NCBI GenBank assembly: GCA_031291475.1
Contig: JARLIY010000046.1
Span: 62,001-126,000, forward strand
Direction of reading: 5' to 3'
From: Xanthobacteraceae bacterium
Lineage (GTDB): Bacteria; Pseudomonadota; Alphaproteobacteria; Rhizobiales; Xanthobacteraceae
DNA length: 64,000 bases
Shown here: piece by piece, positions 45,188 through 54,894 of the stretch
Layout: each line of letters begins with the position of its first letter
How positions within the stretch are numbered: the stretch's first letter is position 1
Notes under the pieces: model-generated
What the model was told of the DNA's origin: nothing
What the model saw: only the letters and a program-made list of their open reading frames with translations
Databases searched by the model: none
Program-made: the position numbers and the translations under genes

Positions 45188-45853
45188 CTAAGCCAGCAGT
45201 TTGCCGGGTTCTTCAAGCTGTTGCCGCAGCGTCTCGAGAAAGCGCGCGGCGTCGGCGCCGAACACCACACGATGATCGCAGGCGAGCGTGAAAAAGGCGC
45301 CCCGCGGCCGCGAGGCCGCGACCGAGAGGATCGCCGACGCGCCGATGGGAACGATCGAGTCGAAAGCCTCGACCACGAAAAATACGCCGAGGTCGCTCAG
45401 ATAAAACGTCGCGCCGCTATACTCGGCCGGCGCCAACCGCCGGCTTTTGACCTTCTCGCGCAATCCGCTCCAGTCCTTCGCCAGTTCGGCCAGGGACCGG
45501 CCCGTCGCATCGCGCAAAACCGGCGTGATCAGCCCATCGCCGTTGTCGACGGCAATGCCGATGTCGACGCGCTCGCGGCGCGCCAGCCCGTCCGGCGTAT
45601 AAGCCGCGTTGAACAAGGGATGCGCGACGATGGTAAGCGCGCAGGCCCGCGCCAGGAGCAGCGTCAGCGATTGCTGCCGCTCCCGTGCCGCTCTCACCAA
45701 AGATTCCAGCGGCAATTGCGCGGTGACCCGGAACGTCGGAGCTGCCGCACTCGCGATCATGTTGCGGGCGACGGCCTCACGCAAGCTGGAGGCGCGCTCA
45801 ATTCGATCGGGCAGCCCCGCCGCGAGCGCTTTCAACGCCGGACTTGCGACCAT
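45188..45853 (-). CDS. 2-oxoacid dehydrogenase E2-like catalytic domain, lacking the active-site Asp
   Basis: A 221-residue protein equal to the acyltransferase core of dihydrolipoamide acyltransferases, from LREAVARNMIASAAAPTF to the end. No lipoyl or subunit-binding domain is attached. The catalytic H-x3-D-G motif reads DHRVVFGAD, with Phe in place of Asp, so acyl transfer is probably impaired. The frame is open to 46039 but that region overlaps the ybaK-like gene; I use the ATG at 45853 (45952 is possible). An intact E2 of the same family lies at 55918-57117. It is probably a decaying paralogue or a repurposed scaffold. Confidence 0.7.
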   Translation of the reverse strand: MVASPALKALAAGLPDRIERASSLREAVARNMIASAAAPTFRVTAQLPLESLVRAARERQQSLTLLLARACALTIVAHPLFNAAYTPDGLARRERVDIGIAVDNGDGLITPVLRDATGRSLAELAKDWSGLREKVKSRRLAPAEYSGATFYLSDLGVFFVVEAFDSIVPIGASAILSVAASRPRGAFFTLACDHRVVFGADAARFLETLRQQLEEPGKLLA

Positions 45854-46022
45854 CTCATCCGTCACCAGTGGATCATGCCCGCTGTATCCTCCGCTCTGGC
45901 CGCGAGGTGTAAGTTGCAAATATTTTATGTTATCATTTTTTCCTTTGCCCATCCCAGCGGCCGCGTTCGCAAATGGGATGCGACAGCAAGGAAAACATTT
46001 GAGGCCAGGCAGGAGGCAGGCT

Positions 46023-46493
46023 ATGGGTATTGCAACCACTCTCGCGCAGTATCTTGTCGATCGCGACGTTGCATATAAGCTAGTGCCGCATCCTCACACA
46101 GAGACCGCATCGGCAAGCGCTGCAGCTAGCAAGGTGCCGGCTGACAGCGCTGTTAAGGCGGTCGTCCTCAAAGGAGGAGACGGGTTCATTCTCGCGCTGC
46201 TTCCAGCGACGCGCCACATCCAGTTTGACGAGCTCCGGCGAATGCTTGGCGCTGACGTGGACATCGCCAATGAGGAGCAGGTTGAGACGCTCTTTCTTGA
46301 TTAAGAGCCCGGTTCAGTGCCCGCGCTTGGCGCCGCGTACGGGCTTAATGTGGTGGTAGACGACAGCTTGGCCCAGCAGCCTGATATCTACTTCGAGAGC
46401 GGTGACCACACCAATCTAGTTCATATCAGCGGGACAAGTTTCCGGAAGCTGATGACGGATGCCCTACATGGGCGCTTTACCGGACGCGCTTGA
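46023..46493 (+). pseudogene. YbaK/aminoacyl-tRNA deacylase-like gene with in-frame stop
   Basis: A strong ribosome binding site (AGGAGG) precedes the ATG at 46023. The first 93 codons encode a YbaK/prolyl-tRNA deacylase-like domain (VLKGGDGFILALLPATRHI). A TAA at 46302-46304 stops translation after LFLD. The same frame then continues for 62 codons as a good match to the rest of the domain (EPGSVPALGAAYGL, VVVDDSLA, YFESGDHTNLVHISG) and ends at 46493. It is therefore a nonsense-mutated gene, or needs read-through. The family hydrolyses mischarged tRNA in trans. Confidence 0.8.
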
Positions 46494-46557
46494 AGCCCGA
46501 TCGGAGTATCGCAATCATCTGGCAGAGAGCGCGAGTTGCGGCGAGTTCATTTTGGCT

Positions 46558-46571
46558 TTGACGCAAATCAA
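46558..46571. promoter_or_regulatory. FNR/FixK-type box upstream of cstA
   Basis: TTGACGCAAATCAA matches the symmetric TTGA-N6-TCAA consensus bound by FNR/FixK proteins. It is 187 bp before the first ATG of the duplicated cstA start region, in the roughly 300-bp gap after the broken ybaK gene. AT-rich sequence follows (46572-46620), where a promoter could lie. Confidence 0.65.
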
Positions 46572-46732
46572 TACAAACCTTTTTCGAAGCCGATAATATG
46601 TTTTTCTGTGAAAAATTAAGGGTCAAGGCCTGCCAAAGCATGTGCCATCCGGGGTTTTGAGAAGCGCATGCGCAAGGTTTTCGCTATCGGGAAAATCGGG
46701 TTCGTGCTCCTGTTGCCTGCATGCACCCCGGT

Positions 46733-46814
46733 CGTTCGATTGAGGGAGGTGCGGAGTCATGAACAGCTTTTGGCGTTCGATTGAGGGAGGTGCGGAGTCA
46801 TGAACAGCTTTTGG
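46733..46814. repeat. 41-bp tandem duplication covering the cstA ribosome binding site and start codon
   Basis: Two perfect adjacent copies (46733-46773 and 46774-46814) each contain GAGGGAGGTGCGGAGTC, ATG and AACAGCTTTTGG. Since 41 is not a multiple of three, the first ATG is out of frame with cstA. Confidence 0.95.
46759..46803 (+). CDS. Possible 14-residue leader peptide created by the duplication
   Basis: The first copy of the duplicated start region opens a short frame, MNSFWRSIEGGAES, which ends in a TGA overlapping the real cstA ATG (ATGA). It has the same ribosome binding site as cstA. It would be translationally coupled to cstA if used. No regulatory codon run is present, so its effect is probably on initiation only. 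Confidence 0.45.
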   Translation: MNSFWRSIEGGAES

Positions 46815-48716
46815 ATCGTTATCCTCAGCGTGTTGACCGTTTATTTGGCCTACACCCTGTACGCCAAACGCATCGACCGGAACGTCATCCAGCCTGACGC
46901 CAAACGGGCGACGCCGGCGCGCATGTACATGGACGGTGTCGACTTCATGCCGACCAGCCGGAACGTCCTCTTCGGCTATCATTTCAAGGCGATCGCGGCC
47001 GCAGGGCCCATCGTGGGACCGATCACCGCTGCAAATCTTTGGGGGTGGTTCCCTTCGTTGGCTTGGCTGATCCTGGGCGTCAGCTTCATCGGCTGGGCGA
47101 GCGACTACTCCGCCATCATGGTCGCGGTGCGCAACGACGGCAACAGCCTGTCGGCGATCGCGCACCGGCTGATCGCTCCCCGCACGCGCACGATCCTGTT
47201 CATATTCATCTTCTTCTACCTGATGCTGCTGGCCGGCGCGTTCATCGGAATCCTGGCGGCCATCCTGTCGGCGCGTCCGGACGTGCCCTTCGGCATTGTC
47301 ATGCTCGGCCTGATGGGGCTTCTCGCCGGCCAGATGATGTACCGCTGGAAGATGGGCATTACCGCCGTCACGTTCCTCGTCGTCGCCATTACGCTTGGCG
47401 CCATGGCGCTCGGACCCTGGGGGCAGCATTCGGGCGCGGGCGGCGCGCTGGTGCAAGGTCCGGTGGCGTCCGCCGTGGCATGGGTGAACGACAAGGTCGA
47501 CAGCATTAGTGGCCGCACGGCCCTCATTGCAGTCCAGGATCCGACCATGGCTGATCCGAGGATTCCGGCGCCGCGCGCGGACGGCACGCGTCCGACCACC
47601 CCCGCGTATGACGCGGTCACCGGTCAGCTCAAGACGCTGCCTAATTACCTCTTCTGGATGGTGTTCCTGTTTGCCTTTAGCTACCTCGGGGCGAATCTAC
47701 CGATCTGGCGCTACGCGCAGCCCGTGGCCTATATCGGCTTCTGGATCATGCTGATCACGATTGTCCTCAGCGCGGTGGGAATGGTGGCCGCGCCGCTCCT
47801 CGGAACCAAGGATGCGGCGGGCAATCTTATCGGCGCGTTCGCGCTGCCCGCCGTCAAGGACCTCGGCTTCGGGATCGTCGCGGGCCAGGCATGGCAGCCG
47901 CTGTGGCCGATGCTGTTCGTGACTATCGCGTGCGGCGCCATCTCGGGCTGGCACTCGCTCGTCGGTTCGATAGGGACCGCGCGGCAGCTCGAATACGAGA
48001 CGGACTGCCTGCCCGTTGGCGCAGGCGCGATGTTCGGAGAGAACACGCTGGCGCTGCTGTCGCTCACCGCCGTCTCCATCGCCGGGGCCGGCGGCGGCGG
48101 CGGCCGGTTCGCGGTGGGCGTCGGCAAGCTGGTGTACGCTGGTACCTTCGGGCTCATCCCAGAGATCTACGGCACCGCGCTCGGGTTCGGTACGTTCGTG
48201 ATAATCGTGTTGACGGTAACCGTACTGGTGTTCCGTGTGATGCGCGTGACGCTCACGGAGTGGATCGGCGACGCCATTCCGGTCGTGCGCAACATGCACG
48301 TGTCGAGCATGATCGCGATGGTGCTCACGGCCGCGCTCGTGCTCACCGGCACATGGGTTTACCTCTGGCAGATGTTTGGCGCTTCCAACCAGCTGATGGC
48401 GGCCCTGAGCCTGCTCGTGGTGGTGGTGTGGCTCAAATCGGAGAAGCGCAACCCGACCTACGCCCTGCTGCCGATGATCTTCATGTACGTAACCACGCTG
48501 GCGGCCACTGCCGTCACCGCGCGGAACCTCTACGTGACGATCGCAGCGAACCCGAAGATGACGGGGCTGCCGGTGGCGGGCGCGTGGGCTATGATCGCGG
48601 TCTCCGTGCTCTTGTTCGTGGCGGCCGTCCTTATCGGGTGGGATGGGTACAAAGCCTACCGCCGTTATCACGCGACTCCCGGGCCGGGGGTCCCGCGTTC
48701 GGTGCTTGCGGAATAG
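46800..48716 (+). CDS. cstA: CstA-family carbon starvation/pyruvate transporter
   Basis: A 638-residue membrane protein with about 16 hydrophobic segments. CstA motifs NVLFGYHFKAIAAAGPIVGPITAA (residues 55-78) and ISGWHSLVGSIGTARQLEYE are present. CstA and BtsT of E. coli import pyruvate and peptides under starvation. No small YbdD partner is adjacent. An FNR/FixK-like box and a tandem-duplicated start region precede it. Its company of ArsA-like ATPases and, further on, a pyruvate-dehydrogenase-type operon points to a pyruvate-related module (inference). Confidence 0.92.
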   Translation: MNSFWIVILSVLTVYLAYTLYAKRIDRNVIQPDAKRATPARMYMDGVDFMPTSRNVLFGYHFKAIAAAGPIVGPITAANLWGWFPSLAWLILGVSFIGWASDYSAIMVAVRNDGNSLSAIAHRLIAPRTRTILFIFIFFYLMLLAGAFIGILAAILSARPDVPFGIVMLGLMGLLAGQMMYRWKMGITAVTFLVVAITLGAMALGPWGQHSGAGGALVQGPVASAVAWVNDKVDSISGRTALIAVQDPTMADPRIPAPRADGTRPTTPAYDAVTGQLKTLPNYLFWMVFLFAFSYLGANLPIWRYAQPVAYIGFWIMLITIVLSAVGMVAAPLLGTKDAAGNLIGAFALPAVKDLGFGIVAGQAWQPLWPMLFVTIACGAISGWHSLVGSIGTARQLEYETDCLPVGAGAMFGENTLALLSLTAVSIAGAGGGGGRFAVGVGKLVYAGTFGLIPEIYGTALGFGTFVIIVLTVTVLVFRVMRVTLTEWIGDAIPVVRNMHVSSMIAMVLTAALVLTGTWVYLWQMFGASNQLMAALSLLVVVVWLKSEKRNPTYALLPMIFMYVTTLAATAVTARNLYVTIAANPKMTGLPVAGAWAMIAVSVLLFVAAVLIGWDGYKAYRRYHATPGPGVPRSVLAE

Positions 48717-48731
48717 GCGGGCCAGATGGTT

Positions 48732-49364
48732 TCAGTCCAGCGCGCACTCGGCGAGCGCATGCACGGCTTCGAAGAAATCGCGCGCGGTCTGCCGCTGATT
48801 GGGGAGGGAGACATGAATCTGGAAGTGGGGCTCGGTGCGGCGCACCGACAAACGCTTGACCGCCACTCCGGCGCGCCGGACGAGTTCCAAGAGCACGTCG
48901 GCATGTGCGAGCGCCTCGATGCTCGCGTGATGCACGACCAAGCTACCGGGAGCCGCGGCTTGGCGCACCAGCCACTCTGGCGGCACGCGCCGAAGCGCGT
49001 CGCCAGCGGACCAGGTCACGGGATCGAGTGCTTCGAACTCGACTTGCGGGGCCCCGCGCAGCACGCCGCGGACGATGAGCGTGTCGCGGCGGCCGCGGAT
49101 GCGGCCGAGCGCCCACATCCAGGGCGCATCGCGCGCCTCGAGGAAGATAACGAGCGTAACGCTGGCGAATGGGACCTTGGCGTCGCGGATCACCATCTCA
49201 ACCGCGGTCGAGCCCAGCCAGCGCACGGTGGTGCGCCCGCCGAGCACCGGCAGGCCGCCCTGCATCCAGTGCATAAGCAGGCGGCCCCTACGGACATTCC
49301 AGATCGTGCCGGCGGCAAACCAGGCAACGAGCGCAACCGCGGCAACAGCGATGACTTCCGTCAT
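48732..49364 (-). CDS. Unknown membrane-anchored protein
   Basis: A 210-residue protein with one N-terminal membrane helix (about residues 3-22), then a soluble domain of mixed alpha/beta character (VEMVIRDAKVPFASVTLVIFLEARD; final HFQIHVSLPNQ). I recognise no family. It is the only minus-strand gene in an otherwise plus-strand stretch. It is convergent with cstA (15 bp apart) and divergent from the small protein gene at 49410. Its N-terminal anchor would place the domain in the cytoplasm or periplasm; the sequence does not decide. Confidence 0.65.
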   Translation of the reverse strand: MTEVIAVAAVALVAWFAAGTIWNVRRGRLLMHWMQGGLPVLGGRTTVRWLGSTAVEMVIRDAKVPFASVTLVIFLEARDAPWMWALGRIRGRRDTLIVRGVLRGAPQVEFEALDPVTWSAGDALRRVPPEWLVRQAAAPGSLVVHHASIEALAHADVLLELVRRAGVAVKRLSVRRTEPHFQIHVSLPNQRQTARDFFEAVHALAECALD

Positions 49365-49409
49365 GGCGGACCGGACGATAGCACACCCGGTGCCGGTCGG
49401 TGGACGCGG

Positions 49410-49661
49410 GTGCTGCGCGAGTTCATTTACGGCATGACCAGCTATGAGTTCGTGCAGCAGGCGCTGGAAATGCGCGCCTCAATGGATAGGCTGTTCATGG
49501 TCGGCGTGTTCGGCGACATGCTCGGCGTGCCGATCCTGCCATCGTACTACGGGCTGCGCCTGCTGCCTTGGGTCGTGCCGGAGATCGAGGCGTGGAAGCG
49601 CGAAGTTCTCCGCGAGCGCGAGTTTGGCAGCAGCCACGAGCATCACCTGCACGGATTGTGA
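49410..49661 (+). CDS. Small conserved protein, paralogue 1 of the ArsA-pair cluster
   Basis: An approximately 83-residue protein, counting from the GTG at 49410 (ATG 49434 would lose the conserved REFIYG segment). It aligns with the next gene from WTRVLREFIYGM on; I count about 42 identities in 74 positions. The shared core is RASM-x2-LF, GD-x-LGVPILP-x-YY-x-LRLLP-x-VVP. This is a hydrophobic hairpin-like stretch, possibly membrane-inserting or a client helix. The start is uncertain since no good ribosome binding site is near. It belongs to the cstA-ArsA group. Confidence 0.65.
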   Translation: MLREFIYGMTSYEFVQQALEMRASMDRLFMVGVFGDMLGVPILPSYYGLRLLPWVVPEIEAWKREVLREREFGSSHEHHLHGL

Positions 49662-49666
49662 GGGAA

Positions 49667-49951
49667 ATGGCTATGACCGAAGAAATAAAAGCAGAAGCGA
49701 AGAAGAGTTGGTTAGACGTTGTCCGAGAAACTATTTACGGCATGGCCGCGCACGACATGAGCCGCGCCGCGCTGCGCACGCGTGCGTCGATGGAGCACCT
49801 CTTCATCCTGATCACGATGGGCGACCTCTTGGGCGTCCCCATCCTGCCGCCGTACTACAGCTTGCGCCTGCTGCCCTACGTCGTGCCGCAGATTGCGACG
49901 TGGAAGCGCCGCATGTTGCGCGAGAAAGACGTCGCGGACACGATGTTCTAG
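49667..49951 (+). CDS. Small conserved protein, paralogue 2 of the ArsA-pair cluster
   Basis: A 94-residue protein (ATG 49667, or 49673 with better spacing to GAGGG). The N-terminus is charged, followed by WLDVVRETIYGM and the hydrophobic GDLLGVPILPPYYSLRLLPYVVPQI core, then a basic tail (WKRRMLREKD). It is a clear tandem paralogue of the preceding gene, 5 bp apart, and lies 9 bp before the first ArsA-like ATPase gene. A hydrophobic peptide next to GET3-like ATPases suggests a membrane-protein client or an anchor for them (inference). No known family was recognised. Confidence 0.75.
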   Translation: MAMTEEIKAEAKKSWLDVVRETIYGMAAHDMSRAALRTRASMEHLFILITMGDLLGVPILPPYYSLRLLPYVVPQIATWKRRMLREKDVADTMF

Positions 49952-49960
49952 GGGGCGGCG

Positions 49961-50932
49961 ATGCGGCTCAAGGACGTGCTGCTGCAGCATCCTGAGCGCC
50001 GGTACATCATGTTCGGCGGCGGGGGCGGCGTTGGCAAGACCACTTTCTCCGCAGCAACCGCCTACTGGCTCGCGAGCCAGGGCAAGAAGGTGCTCGTGTT
50101 CTCGGTGGACCCCCAGGCGTCGCTCACCGACATCTTCAAGCGCGACATTTTCGGCAAGGGGCCGGTGGAAATCATGAAAAACCTCTGGGCCCAGGAGGTC
50201 GACGCGGACAGTCACATCCGGGAATATCAGCAGGAGGTCCGCCAGAAGATCCTCGACATGTACGGGTTGCCTGCCGTACCCGAGGAGATCGAGAACTACA
50301 TCCAGGCAGCGAGCGCCGAGCCGGCGATGGAGGAAAGCGCAATTTTCGACGCCGTGGTCGACGTGGTGATGCAGGGCGATTACGACTACTACATCTACGA
50401 TCTCGTCCCCCTCGGTCACGCGCTCTATTACCTGTCGATGGCCAAGGTCTACGACGAGTGGATCAACAAGATCACTAAGCTGCGCGAGGAAATGCGCGAG
50501 TACGAGGAGATGGTGAGCCGGCTCCGGCACGAGAAGGAGTCCGAGCAGGACCAGATCCTCCAGGAGCTGCTCTACATCAAGAACCGCATCAACACCTCGG
50601 CCGGCATCCTCACGGACAAGACGAAGACCGGCTTCTTCTTCGTGGTGATCCCGGAAGCCATGGTCATCAATGACACGCAGAAGGCGGCGAAATTGTTTGC
50701 GCAGTTCGACGTGCCGGTCGCCGGCTACGTGGTTAACCGGGTCATCCCGCACGAGCTGCTGGACCAGAACATCCCGGAATACCTGCGCCGCCGCATCGCC
50801 ATGCAGGACCAGCACATGCGCGACTTGCAGACGGCGTTCGGCGACCAGGTTTTAGCCTCAGTGCCCGAGATGGAGCACGATGTCACGGGGCTGCCGATGA
50901 TCGAGAAGCTGGCCGCAATCATGTTCGCTTGA
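49961..50932 (+). CDS. ArsA/GET3-family ATPase A, lacking the signature lysine
   Basis: A 323-residue P-loop ATPase of the ArsA/Get3 group. The deviant Walker A reads FGGGGGVGKT (residues 18-27), so the intersubunit signature Lys is Gly21, while the P-loop Lys26 is kept. The switch-I Asp is present (Asp50 in SVDPQAS). Switch II reads YDLVPLGHALYYL in place of DTAPTGHTLRLL. A charged helical segment (about 168-210) replaces the TRC40 insert or client groove. It is followed 13 bp later by a paralogue with the complementary defect, so a heterodimer is likely. Confidence 0.88.
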   Translation: MRLKDVLLQHPERRYIMFGGGGGVGKTTFSAATAYWLASQGKKVLVFSVDPQASLTDIFKRDIFGKGPVEIMKNLWAQEVDADSHIREYQQEVRQKILDMYGLPAVPEEIENYIQAASAEPAMEESAIFDAVVDVVMQGDYDYYIYDLVPLGHALYYLSMAKVYDEWINKITKLREEMREYEEMVSRLRHEKESEQDQILQELLYIKNRINTSAGILTDKTKTGFFFVVIPEAMVINDTQKAAKLFAQFDVPVAGYVVNRVIPHELLDQNIPEYLRRRIAMQDQHMRDLQTAFGDQVLASVPEMEHDVTGLPMIEKLAAIMFA

Positions 50933-50945
50933 ACGGGGAAACGCC

Positions 50946-51992
50946 GTGCCAGAGATCACAATGCCGATGGGTCGCTATCTGCGCGAGCACCCTACGTTGA
51001 AGTACTTCTTCTTCGGCGGCAAGGGCGGCGTGGGCAAGACCGTCTTCGCCGGCGCCGCCGCCATCGGACTCGCCCGGCAGGGACGCCGGACGCTGCTCGT
51101 ATCAACCAATCCCGTGCACAGCCTGACGGGTTTGTTCGGCTACGACATGCTCGGCAAGCACGTCCCCGTCGAGGGCGTGCCCAACCTCTGGGCCTTTGAG
51201 ATCGACACCCGGGAGAGCATCGAGCGCAGCAAGGTGGAGATCCGGGAGAAGATTCGCTGGTTTCTCAAGTTCGCCGATATCACCACCAAGGCCGACGACT
51301 TCGTGGAGTCGGCGACGATGAACCCGGCGTTCGAAGAATCGGCCATGTTCGAGAACATGATCGATCTCATGTTCAAGAATGAATACGACGTCTACGTCTT
51401 CGACACGGCGCCCACCGCCAATGCGCGGCGCCTGCTCGGCATGTCGTCGGTCTACTCGCTTTGGGTCAACAAGATGCTCAAGAGCCGCGAGGAGGCGCGC
51501 ACGCTGCGGGAGATGCTCTCCTTCACGAAGAAAAAGGAGACAGACCCGCTGATGGAGTACCTCGTCTCCTTCCGCGACCGGATGGAGCACGCGCGCAAGC
51601 TTCTCACCGACCCCACACTCACGTCATTCTTCTTCGTGACGCTGCCGGAGGCGCTGCCGATCGCGGTAGTTACGCGCTTCATCCAGTGGTTCAAGGACTT
51701 CGGGATTCCCGTTGGCGGCGTTCTGGTCAACATGGTCATCGACTCCGCATCGCTCGGTCCGAACGCCGCCGTGTTCGTCAAGAACCGCGTGGCCATGCAG
51801 CAGGAGCACATGCAAACGATCTGGCGGGAGTTCGACGACAGCGTGCGCGCCATCGTGCCGCTGTTCGATGCCGAGGTCCGCGGCGTGCCGATGCTCCAGC
51901 GTCTGTGCGACGCGATCTTCGCGGCCGACGGTGCAAAGCCTGCGCAGAGTGCCGGCGTCGGCACACCGCACGAAGTCGCGGCGCGAACGTGA
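50946..51992 (+). CDS. ArsA/GET3-family ATPase B, signature lysine present but switch-I Asp replaced by Asn
   Basis: A 348-residue paralogue of ATPase A, starting at GTG (50946; ATG 50961 possible). The deviant Walker A GGKGGVGKT contains the signature Lys26 and P-loop Lys31. Switch I reads STNPVHS, so the catalytic Asp (Asp57 of yeast Get3) is Asn55. Switch II DTAPTANARRLL is canonical. A helical insert (about residues 155-215) is rich in Lys, Arg and Glu. The C-terminal tail (last 20 residues) looks disordered. It ends the cstA/ArsA plus-strand group; the next operon begins after an FNR/FixK-like box. Confidence 0.88.
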   Translation: MPEITMPMGRYLREHPTLKYFFFGGKGGVGKTVFAGAAAIGLARQGRRTLLVSTNPVHSLTGLFGYDMLGKHVPVEGVPNLWAFEIDTRESIERSKVEIREKIRWFLKFADITTKADDFVESATMNPAFEESAMFENMIDLMFKNEYDVYVFDTAPTANARRLLGMSSVYSLWVNKMLKSREEARTLREMLSFTKKKETDPLMEYLVSFRDRMEHARKLLTDPTLTSFFFVTLPEALPIAVVTRFIQWFKDFGIPVGGVLVNMVIDSASLGPNAAVFVKNRVAMQQEHMQTIWREFDDSVRAIVPLFDAEVRGVPMLQRLCDAIFAADGAKPAQSAGVGTPHEVAART

Positions 51993-52065
51993 TCACTACG
52001 AAGGTGGCGGCAAGCCCGCGCCGCGGTGCCTACGCTTGACGCTGGCTGGCCGTTTCCTTACGGAA

Positions 52066-52079
52066 TTGACCCACGTCAA
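52066..52079. promoter_or_regulatory. FNR/FixK-type box upstream of the acs-pdhABC-acp operon
   Basis: TTGACCCACGTCAA is a symmetric TTGA-N6-TCAA site centred about 63 bp before the ATG at 52136. This fits a class II position (-41.5) if transcription starts near 52114. Confidence 0.72.
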
Positions 52080-52135
52080 AGCCGGCTCGATATGGGTCAT
52101 GCATCTTGCCGGCTTAAATCAATCGAAGGCCGGCC

Positions 52136-53889
<1,754 letters not shown>

Positions 53890-53893
<4 letters not shown>

Positions 53894-54894
53894 CCGCACC
53901 AGCCGACAAGCCGCGCCTGTCGCGCGAGCACATGTTGGATCTCTTGAAGCAGATGATCCGGATCCGCCGCTTCGAGGACAAGTGCGCCGAACTCTACACG
54001 CAGGAAAAAATCCGCGGTTTCCTGCACCTTTACAACGGCGAGGAAGCGATCGCGGTCGGCGTCATCCCGGTGCTGGAAAAGCGTGACCGAATTGTCGCGA
54101 CCTATCGCGAGCACGGACATGCGTTGGTCCGTGGCATACCAATGACGACGGTATTGGCCGAGATGTACGGGAAGCAGGAAGGTTGCAGCCGCGGACGTGG
54201 TGGCTCGATGCATTTGTTCGACCGTGCCACCAATTTCCACGGCGGTAACGCCATCGTCGGCGGTGGTTTGCCGCTCTCGATCGGGCTGGGGCTGGCCGAG
54301 CACATGCGGGGGAGCGACGTCGTCACGGCTTGCTTCTTCGGCGACGGTGCAGTGGCTGAGGGAGAATTTCACGAAAGCATGAATCTGGCTGCGCTCTGGG
54401 AACTGCCGGTGCTGTTCGTGTGCGAAAACAATCTGTATGCCATGGGAACGGCATTGGCTCTTTCGGAATCGGAAACCGACATTCAGCGCAAGGCGTCGTG
54501 CTACCGGATAGCATCCGAGGGCGTCGACGGCATGGACGTGGTTGCCGTCGAGGCCGCCGCCCGCCGGGCGGTCCACGCGGTGAGGGAGAGCCGCAAGCCC
54601 TATTTTCTGGAATGCCGGACCTACCGGTTGCGCGCCCATTCGATGTACGACGCACAGCTTTATCGCGACAGGGCTGAGGTCGACGCTTGGCGCCATAAGG
54701 AGCCGATCGTGCGCTTCCAGGGATGGCTCGAGGCCAATCACATGCTTCATCCGGATGATGTGCCCCGCATGGAAGCGGACATCGATGCCGAGATCGCCGA
54801 GGCGGTCGCCTTCGCCGAAGCAGGGACCTGGGAGCCGGTGGAGCAACTCACGCGCTTCACTTATGCGGAAAGCGCCGTCCAGGCCGATCGGTGA
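53890..54894 (+). CDS. 2-oxoacid (pyruvate/acetoin) dehydrogenase E1 alpha subunit
   Basis: A 334-residue thiamine-diphosphate enzyme subunit with the [20 protein letters not shown] ... ENN motif (about residues 153-185) that binds Mg-TPP, and the RYLR-like phosphorylation loop region [11 protein letters not shown]. It decarboxylates pyruvate or a related 2-oxoacid with E1 beta and acylates the lipoyl arm of E2. It overlaps both neighbours by 4 bp. Pyruvate or acetoin specificity cannot be told from sequence by eye. Confidence 0.92.
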
